Below, piece by piece: positions 57,080 to 64,000 of a DNA stretch of 64,000 nucleotides (position 1 is its first letter; each line of letters begins with the position of its first letter). The DNA lies in contig NW_027464588.1 of the NCBI RefSeq assembly GCF_043290135.1, forward strand, positions 3,423,501-3,487,500, in the 5' to 3' direction. A program made the translations under genes and the position numbers. Source of the stretch: Rhipicephalus microplus. Lineage: Eukaryota; Arthropoda; Arachnida; Ixodida; Ixodidae. The notes below the pieces were generated by a model. It made no database searches and was not told where the DNA came from. It saw only the letters and a list, made by a program, of their open reading frames with translations.

Positions 57080-58960
57080 AGATTGTACTGCCAGTAGGGT
57101 GGTTCGAGCGTTTGGATCAAAGCTCCGCTTGTAAACGACGTTGTCACGAAGAAAAAATGGTGAAATCGTGCGCCTGGAGTTTGTGGTGGCTGTTCAAGCC
57201 TGTCCTCAAGATAGTCGATGATCGGGCGAAGTTCTGTGTCATCACGCCGTTTTTGAACCACGTCGGAGGCTGTGACGGCCATGAGGAAACCTTCGTTGTC
57301 AGTTTGATCAGGAGGAATCGACTCGACTGAGGCACGTGATAGGCAGTCAGCATCGGTGTGCTTGCATCCTGACTTGTAAACCACCATAACGTCAAATTCT
57401 TGTAAGCGGGGACTTCATCAAGCTAGGTGGCCTGAGGGGTCTCTGAGGCCTTCAAGCCAGCACAAGGAATGGTGGTCGGTGACTACTTTGAATGGTCTTC
57501 TGTACAAATACGGTCGGAACTTGGTTATGACGCACATGACAGCTAGGCATTCCTTTTCTGTGGTGGAATAGTTTGTTTCAGCTGGTGATAACGTACGACT
57601 AGCGTAAGCGATCACTCGCTTGATTCCTTCTTGCCATTGCACAAGGACGGCTCCGTGGCCGACATTACTTGCATCTGTATGCACTTCAGTGTCGGCATTT
57701 TCGTCGAAATCACGCGAGATTGTAGGAGTCTATAGGAATCGTCGTAGCTCGCAAAAAGCTTCGTGTTGCTCCGGGGCCCACACAAAAGCAACGTTGTCTC
57801 TCTCTCGTGAGTTGGTTCAAGGGTTCTGCTATTTTAAAAAAGTTCGGAACGAAGCGACGATAGTACGCACAAAGGCCCAGAAAACGGCGTTCATTGTGTG
57901 TGTTCGTAAGAGTTGGGAAAGCAGCGACAGCCAGTGTTTTTTCGGGGTCTGGGCAGATGCCGTCACTGATGAGGACATGGCCGAGAAACTTGAGCTTCTC
58001 GTAAGTGAAGTGGCATTTTTCGGGCTTCAGCTACAGGCCAGCTGTTCGTAGCGCCTCAAGTACTACACGAAGACGCTGAAGGCGCTGCTCGAAAGTCGAT
58101 GAAAAAACGATGACGTCATCTCAATAGACAAGACACGATTGCCACTTGAGAACGGACAAAACCGTGTCCGTCATTTGTTGAAAACTCGCAGGAGCCGAGC
58201 ACAGTCCGAAAGGAAGCACCTTAAATTCGAAGAGCCCGTCAGGAGTAATGAAGGCAGTTTTCCCGGTCACGCTCATCGACCTCAATTAGCCAATAACCAC
58301 TGCGTAGATCCATGGATGAAAATTATCGGGTGTTTCTAAAGCGTTCGACAGAGTCGTCGATGCAAGGAAGCGCTTAAACGTCTTAGTCATGGTGTTCAGT
58401 TTGCGATAGTCAACACAAAAACGCAATGTATCATCATTTTTTCCCCAACACAACCGGTGATGTCAATGGGCTTGTGGATGGCTGAATGATGTCGGCAGCA
58501 AGCATTTGTTGTACTTGGTCGTGGATGGCGTCTTTTTCTCTGAGGGAAACCCGATAAGCATGTTGTCAAATAGGCCTTTCGCTGGGCTCTGTTATGATTC
58601 TGTGCTTTGCGATGGGTGTCTGTTTGATTTTGGACGACGTAGCAAAGTAATCATTGAAAGAAAACAGGAGGGAGCAAAGACTCTCTTGCTGTGAAGTCGA
58701 CAGTGCGCAGTTCACATCAAGATTAACAGGAGATTGTCGTCGCGAGGACAGGATGAGAGTTGCACGAGTGAGAAGCTGGCTTTTGATTCTCCGAATTCTT
58801 CGAAGTAAGCGATGACACACTGCCTCATGAAGTGCTGGTATTCATGACTGAAATTTGTTAGTAGAATTTTCGCAGGCTGTTGTGTCAATTCTATGAGACC
58901 ACGGGCGACCCATACTTCACGAGACAAGAGCACGGACACAATCCTTTCACAACTCCGAGA
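57080..58960 (-). pseudogene. RT and RNase H, Gypsy element 1
   Basis: RNase H at 57,418-57,684: '[20 protein letters not shown]', '[20 protein letters not shown]' and '[16 protein letters not shown]'. The RT is spread over frames at about 57,690-58,560. At the catalytic box (58,115-58,126) the codons read Tyr, TGA, Asp, Asp, where element 2 has YLDD. 57,076-57,387 ('HTDADCLSRA') links RNase H to integrase. The RT fingers and the stretch before them (58,560-58,940) are degraded. Confidence 0.82.
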
Positions 58961-59148
58961 GCCGTTCGGTTGATGTCACTCAGCACGTTAACCAGAACAC
59001 TGGAACGAGGCGGTACTCACTGAATCGTCGGATACATACAACGCCATCATACGCGATTCAACATCCTAGGAATGTTCGTTACATGAAAACGTCACCAGCA
59101 ATTCTCGGAGATTTATATTAGCCCCATATTCTCGAAGGAAGTCTAATC

Positions 59149-59835
59149 TCAAGAAGACCTGCCTGGAGCACTCCCGCAGTTCGGCGAAATCCCCATGTAG
59201 GTCGGAGCGTCAATATGTACTCGGGCAGTGCACCTCCCAACCGGCGTCACTAGATGACTTCCCGCGGTACGGAGCTGCGGACCGTTCCATGGAGTCACCA
59301 CTTTTCGGAGAACAGCCGCGCCCCGCCGTGGTGGTCTAGTGGCTAAGGTACTCGGCTGCTGACCCGCAGGGCGCGGGTTCGAATCCCGGCTGCGGCGGCT
59401 GCATTTCCGATGGAGGCGGAAATGTTGTAGGCCCATGTGCTCAGATTTGGGTGCACGTTAAAGAACCCCAGGTGGTCAAAATTTCCGGAGCCCTCCACTA
59501 CGGCGTCTCTCATAATCATATGGTGGTTTTGGGACGTTAAACCCCACATATCAATCAATCAATCATCGGAGAACAGCCGCGAAGTAACCACTCATAACAG
59601 AATAATCGGCGCCAGTATCCACGAGTGTGGTGGTCGAGTGATTGTCGACTGTTATAAAAATATGGGCGAAAATTGCTGCGTCACGTTCAGAAAATTTTGT
59701 GACAGAAATATCGGCGTCATAAACGTGTCGTGGCGAGGGATGTTTGTTAGTTGGATCAACAGCGGCCCTACCACCAGAGGCCGCTTGCCTCTGTTTTCGA
59801 GGAGTGGGCCAGGACTTGGGGACCTGTTTGTACAC
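59149..59835 (-). pseudogene. Aspartic protease split by SINE, Gypsy element 1
   Basis: 'TTTLVDTGADYSVMSGYFAA' carries the D-T-G active site; the frame then runs into the SINE at 59,565. Beyond the SINE the protein resumes with 'VLRKVVTPWNGPQLRTAGSH' to 'GRCTARVHI' (59,149-59,304). Confidence 0.85.
59321..59565 (+). mobile_element. Full-length tRNA-derived SINE (Ruka-like)
   Basis: The head has A-box 'tggtctagtggc' and consensus B-box 'ggttcgaatcc'; its ends can pair as an acceptor stem ('gccgtgg' with 'ctgcggc', two wobbles). The body ('ggtcaaaatttccggagccc', 'ggttttgggacgttaaaccc') ends in (tcaa)n. It is flanked by a perfect 16-bp direct repeat 'tcggagaacagccgcg' (59,305-59,320 and 59,566-59,581). 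It inserted into the protease of Gypsy element 1, in the opposite orientation. Confidence 0.93.
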
Positions 59836-61048
59836 CAGAGAACGTCGCGTAAAGACTAGGTGAGCCGAGGCGCCGAGGAGAAGGTGAGCATGGCCGGTGG
59901 CTTTGTGCAGGGGGAAACGGCTGCTGCGCTGCTAAATATTGCTGAATCTCGCGAGGACACTTCCCGTTGCTGGGTCGACGCGCGTTAGGGTGAAACCCAT
60001 GAAGGCCCATAGTGCGAGACGCCCACTTACGGTACAGATGGCCCGCTTCGCCGCAGTGGTAGCAAAGAGGCCTATTGTCAGAGGTGCGCCGTATGTCATA
60101 TATTTGGGTGACTTCACGCGGAGCGTCATACTGGAAAGTGCTCTCGTAGTTAATAGCAGGTGCGAATTGACTGGCTGATGGTGAGAAAGTAGAGGGTGGC
60201 CGGCATCCGGTAGAAGGTTGAGGACTCCTCATTGCTTCGGCGTAAGACAGCGCAGGAGCTTCCGCACGCATTCGGAGCAATGGTGGGGTCACATTCCTGA
60301 GTTCATCGCGAATAATGTCTCCCAGAATCGTCACCCTTGGGTGAGCAGAAATGGGACGGACTTTTTCGAGCTCCTCGCGCACCACGCTCCGCACAAGCTC
60401 GCGGAGGGCTGATAAGTCCTGTCCGCAGGTGAAAGGTGACACCACGGCAACAGAAGCTTGGCGGTCGTACTGTAGAGACCGTCGCTGAAGTGTCCGTTCC
60501 ATGGTAGTAGCTTCGGCGATGAACTCATCGACAGAGGTTGGGGGCTTGCGTATGAGTCCAGCAAAAAGTTGCTCCTTGACACCCCACAGGAGGAGTCGAA
60601 CTTTTCTGTTTCATCCATCCGTAGGTCAGCGTGCTTAAACAAGTGTGACGTGTCTTCGACAAACATAGCCACGTTTTCATTTGGCTTCTGAACCCGTGTG
60701 TGCAGAGCCTGCGTGGCCTTTCCTTTCGGGATTTCTGAATGCCTGGCATAGCTGTCGCTGAAATTCTTGCCAGTTGGTGATAGACGGCTCATGGTTCTCA
60801 TACCAGATGCGAGCATAGTCTTCAAATGCGAAATAGACGTAGCGAAGCTTCTTGGAATTGTTCCATTTGTTGGCGGCTGCGACCCAACTGAAGTAGTCTA
60901 GCCAGTCATCTAGGTCCTCAAACATATCACCATGAAACATCTTCGGTGTGCGTGCTGTGTAGACGACGCTTGGGGTGGATACGAGTTGGTATAGGTTGCG
61001 CTTTTGCGTCTTACTTGCCGTTGTGGTGGTTTTTCTTGCCGAGCTCAA
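59768..61048 (-). pseudogene. Gag, Gypsy element 1
   Basis: 61,048-60,677 holds the capsid start: 'MFHGDMFEDLDDWLDYFSWV', 'LRYVYFAFEDYARIWYENHE', 'WQEFQRQLCQAFRNPERKG'. Frames at 60,331-60,825 and 59,768-60,502 continue it. The nucleocapsid knuckle reads 'CYHCGEAGHLYRKW', where the last Cys is replaced by Trp. A Pro/Ser-rich end precedes the protease. At least two frameshifts. Confidence 0.82.
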
Positions 61049-61194
61049 GGCACCAAATTCAGGAGGAAGTACTAGGAAGTGGCGGCTGAGGCGAAGTGCC
61101 AGGTTTTCCTCCGCAATTGTTGAAATGGCAGAAGCTTGAAGCGGCTTGAGTTAAAACTAGGGAATTGGCATTGTACCCAGCACGTCCACCAGTT

Positions 61195-61345
61195 TGTCAC
61201 GGCAATGAAACCAGTACAAGTAACAATGTAGCAAACAGCGGAACAGCTTCGATCGAGCAGCGCGAGTTCTTCGTCATCTTTTCCGCCTCCGAAATAATTC
61301 GACACGCACAAGTAAAGATGACACTAGCCACGCAACAGCCAGACA
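61195..61345 (-). repeat. LTR shared by Gypsy elements 1 and 2
   Basis: 151 bp, TGTCTGGCT...CGTGACA on the minus strand. The primer site of element 1 lies on one side, and the 3' end of the element 2 polyprotein and its 3' UTR on the other. No second LTR copy lies between the elements. Confidence 0.88.
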
Positions 61346-61441
61346 CCCACTACATGCTCGCGTCATTACTTCCCCTCTCGAAAAGCATCGACTCGATGCT
61401 TTCAAATGTATGAAGGCAAGAGGAAATCTTCTGCGTGAGTA

Positions 61442-62818
61442 TTACGGCTGCATCCTAGCCGCGTATATGATGTCCGGCTGGGCACAACGACAGGAAGACT
61501 GCACGCTGGGCTCTGCGATTACTTCGTAGTATACATCGCTGAGGCGCTGAAGAGCCCGGTAAGGGCCGAAATAACAACACAAGAGCTTATCAGAGCGGCC
61601 ACGTTGGCGCACGGTACTCCAGAGCCCTACGGTTTCTCCGGGGTGGCAGGGGACTTCTCTGTGCCGAAGGTTGTACCTGTGAGCATGGTGTTGTTGCTGA
61701 GAGTGAATGCGCAAGTTAGCTAGTTGTCGAGATTCTACGGCGCGCTGCGCATACTGGTCAGCATTTTCGGTGGTGATCGTAAATGCGTCAGGTAAGAGCA
61801 TGGCGTCTAACATCGTAGTAACTTAGTGCCTGTGAAGCAGGCGGAAATGTTTAAATCGTGTAGTTTCTTGCATGGCGGTATTATATGCAAAAGTTACGGA
61901 AAGGAGGACACTGTCCCAGTTCCTGTGGTCTACGTCGACATGCATGGTAATCTTGTCTGTGATGGTCTTATTCAGCCGTTCTTTTAATTTGTTAGCTTGT
62001 GGAAGGTAAGCTGTCATTCGGTGATGTACGGTGCCACTGAGTGTCATCACTTATTCCAGTTGTTGGGCAGTGAAGGCCGTGCCTCTGTCTGTTAGAACCA
62101 CGGCCGGTGCACTATGGCGGAGGACGACAGCATGAATGAAGAAATCCGCGACAGCGCTTGCTGTACCGCACTGGAGTGCTCATGTCTCACAATAACGGGT
62201 TAAATAGTCAGTCGCAATTATTATTCATCGAGTCCCCGCTGAATATTTCAGAAAATGACCTAGCAAGTCCATGACAACTTGTTTAAATGGTTCTCAGAGT
62301 GGACCCACAGAGTGTAAAAGACCAGCAGGTTTCACGGGCGGAGTTTTCCGATGCTGACACTCTCGGCAGGTTTTCATGTAGTGCTTGACCGTACGGGACA
62401 ATTTGGGCCAGTAGTACATGTGGCGGATACGTGCCAGAGTACGCGTGAACCCTAAGTGCCCGGAAGATGGTTCGTCATGGCACGCCTTAAGGATGTCGTC
62501 TCGCATCACAGATGGTACTGCCAGTAGGGTGGTTCGAGCGTTTGGATCAAAGCTCCGCTTGTAAACGACGTTGTCACGAAGGAAAAGTGATGAAATCATG
62601 CGCCTGAATGTTTGTGGTGGCTGTTCAAGCTTGTCCTCAAGATAGACGATGATCGGGCGAAGTTCTGAGTCATCACGCCGTTTTTGAGCCAAGTCAGAGG
62701 CTGTGACGGCCATGAGGAAACCTTCGTCGTCAGTTTGATCAGGAGGAATTGACTCGAATGAGGCACGTGATAGGCAGTCAGCATCGGTGTGCTTGCATCC
62801 TGACTTGTAAACCACCAT
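61442..62818 (-). pseudogene. Integrase, Gypsy element 2
   Basis: 62,294-62,818 (174 codons) runs from 'HTDADCLSRASFESI' to the zinc finger 'HDEPSSGHLGFTRTLARIRH' with 'CRECQHRKTP'. 61,823-62,050 gives 'LPQANKLKERLNKT' (Glu) of the core; the Asp blocks are in broken frames at 62,050-62,290. 61,442-61,813 is the C-terminal GPY/F part ('YFGPYRALQRLSDVYYEV'). Confidence 0.82.
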
Positions 62819-64000
62819 AACGTCAATTTCTTGTAAGCGGGGACTTCATCGAGCTAGGTGGCCTGAGGGGTCTCTGAGGCCTTCAAGCCAGCACAAGGAA
62901 TGGTGGTCGGTGACTACTTTGAATGGTCTCCTGTACAACTACGGTTGGAACTTGGTTATGGCGCACATGACAGCTAGGCATTCCTTTTGTGTGGTGGAGT
63001 AGTTCGTTTCAGAAGATGATGACGTACGACTAGCGTGGTCGATCTTTCGCTCGATACCTTCTTGCCATTGCACAAGGACGGCTCTGTGGCGGACATTTCT
63101 TGCATCTGTATGCACTTCAGTGTCGGCATTTTCGTTGAAATCCCTCAAGATTGTAGGAGTCTTGAGGCATCGTCGTAGCTCGCAGAATGCTTCGTGTTGC
63201 TCTGGGGCCCACACAAAATCAACGTTGTCTATAGAAAGGTGGTTTAAGGGTTCTGCTATTTTGGAAAAGTTCGAAACAAAGCGACGATAGTACGCACAAA
63301 GGCCCCGAAAACGGCGTTCATTCTGTTTTTTCGTAGGAGTAGGGAAGGCAGCGACAGCCAGTGTTTTTTCGGGGTCTGGGCAGATGCCGTCACTGTTGAT
63401 GACATGGCCAAGAAACTTGAGCTTCTCGTAAGCGCAGTGGCATTTTTCAGGCTTGAGCTACAGGCCAGCTGTTCGTAGCGCCTCAAGTACTGCACGAAGA
63501 CGCTGAAGGTGCTGCTCGAAAGTCGATGAAAAAACGATGACGTCATCTAAATAGACAAGACACGATTGCCACTTGAGAACGGACAAAACCGTGTCCATCA
63601 TTCGTTGAAAACTCGCAGGAGCCGAGCATAGTTCGAAAGGAAGCGCCTTAAATTCGAAGAGCCCGTCAGTATAATGAAGGCAGTCTTCCCGGCCACGTTC
63701 ATGGACCTCAAGTAGCCAATAACCACTGCGTAGATCCATGAATGAAAAATATCGTGTGTTTCTAAAGCATTCGAGTGAGTCGTCGATGCAAGGAAGCGCT
63801 TGAACGTCTTTCTTAGTCACGGTGTTAGGTTTGCGATAGTCAACACAGACACGCAATGTGTCATCATGCTTTTTTTCCCAACAAAACCGGTGATGTCAAT
63901 GGGATTGTGGATGGCTGAATGATGTCGTCAGCAAGCATTTGTTGTACTTGGTCGTGGATGGCGTCTTGTTCTCTGCGGGAAACTCGATAAGCATGTTGTC
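62819..64000 (-). pseudogene. RT and RNase H, Gypsy element 2 (partial)
   Basis: 63,458-63,856 is open: 'MRVCVDYRKPNTVTKKDVQA', 'YFSFMDLRSGYWLLEVHERG' and 'SCLVYLDDVIVFSSTFEQHL', with the catalytic YLDD intact at 63,542-63,553. RNase H at 62,939-63,214 includes '[20 protein letters not shown]'. Frame changes lie near 63,460 and 63,220. Confidence 0.83.

Larger units (their letters stand above)
55767..61345 (-). mobile_element. Gypsy LTR retrotransposon, element 1
   Basis: Minus strand: 5' LTR 61,195-61,345, primer site 'tggtggacgtgctggg' 3 nt inside it, Gag (61,048-59,770), protease, RT, RNase H, integrase with a GPY/F end, and 3' LTR 55,767-55,917. Order and motifs are Ty3/Gypsy. The internal region is about 5.3 kb, including a SINE insertion. 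Many frameshifts; the RT catalytic box holds a stop. Its 5' LTR is also the 3' LTR of element 2. Confidence 0.9.
61195..64000 (-). mobile_element. Gypsy LTR retrotransposon, element 2 (cut by window)
   Basis: The same family as element 1, directly upstream on the minus strand; it uses 61,195-61,345 as its 3' LTR. The window ends inside its RT, so Gag and the 5' LTR are outside. It has fewer breaks than element 1: the RNase H-integrase linker and zinc finger (62,294-62,818) form one open frame. Confidence 0.87.

Noticed and set aside
59329..59400. Functional tRNA gene with good A and B boxes
   Set aside because: The sequence continues directly into a SINE body with a (tcaa)n tail and is bounded by a target duplication, so it is a SINE head.

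Overview
This is a repeat-dominated stretch of arthropod nuclear DNA, most probably from a hard tick (Ixodidae). The inference rests on several copies of a tRNA-headed SINE that resembles the Ruka family of Rhipicephalus (recognised by eye, not by search), on the mix of I-like, Tx1/L1-like and RTE LINEs with Mag-like and other Gypsy elements, and on long (TA)n tracts. No prokaryotic or viral gene organisation is present. Only one short piece looks like a host gene: two small exons of a minus-strand gene at 55,030-55,394 with good splice signals and a polyadenylation signal.

Layout. 1-4,356 is the 3' part of an I-like LINE (endonuclease end, RT, RNase H, CCHC tail) plus flank, and is repeated in direct orientation at 48,378-52,759. 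4,357-11,340 is AT-rich DNA without recognisable genes. 11,364-16,174 holds a 48-bp-TIR foldback element and a decayed Mag-like Gypsy element (11,771-16,049) set between (TA)n and (CA)n(TA)n tracts. 16,175-17,100 is a Penelope-like element fragment on the minus strand, split by a SINE. 18,200-19,260 is the 3' end of an L1/Tx1-like LINE. 20,883-22,185 is a 420-bp (TATC)n/(TGTC)n array followed by about six units of a ~146-bp satellite. 23,685-23,945 is a GTGAG-rich foldback.

23,983-46,903 is the most striking structure: a large inverted duplication with arms of 8.8 kb (23,983-32,756) and 8.0 kb (38,855-46,903) around a 6.1-kb spacer. Each arm carries the remains of a Gypsy-type element (Gag, protease, integrase, no RT visible) and a nearly full Tx1/L1-like LINE that ends at a degenerate tRNA-Ala-like sequence. 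The spacer contains a compact gag-only LTR element with 109-bp LTRs (32,821-34,889), a LINE tail and an RTE LINE (35,611-38,690). The right arm ends exactly where the second I-like LINE begins, cutting into its ORF1.

55,767-64,000 holds two tandem copies of one Gypsy family on the minus strand that share a single LTR (61,195-61,345). The first copy has a SINE inserted in its protease, with a perfect 16-bp target-site duplication.

Almost every retroelement ORF carries stops, frameshifts or lost catalytic residues, so the window is mainly a fossil record of nested insertion and later segmental duplication. I do not see a novel functional system. The points most worth checking are the inverted duplication and its boundaries, a 30-bp templated inverted insertion that separates the two I-like LINE copies, the gag-only LTR element, the LTR-sharing Gypsy tandem, and the candidate host exons. 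Family names are from motif reading only; no database search was possible.
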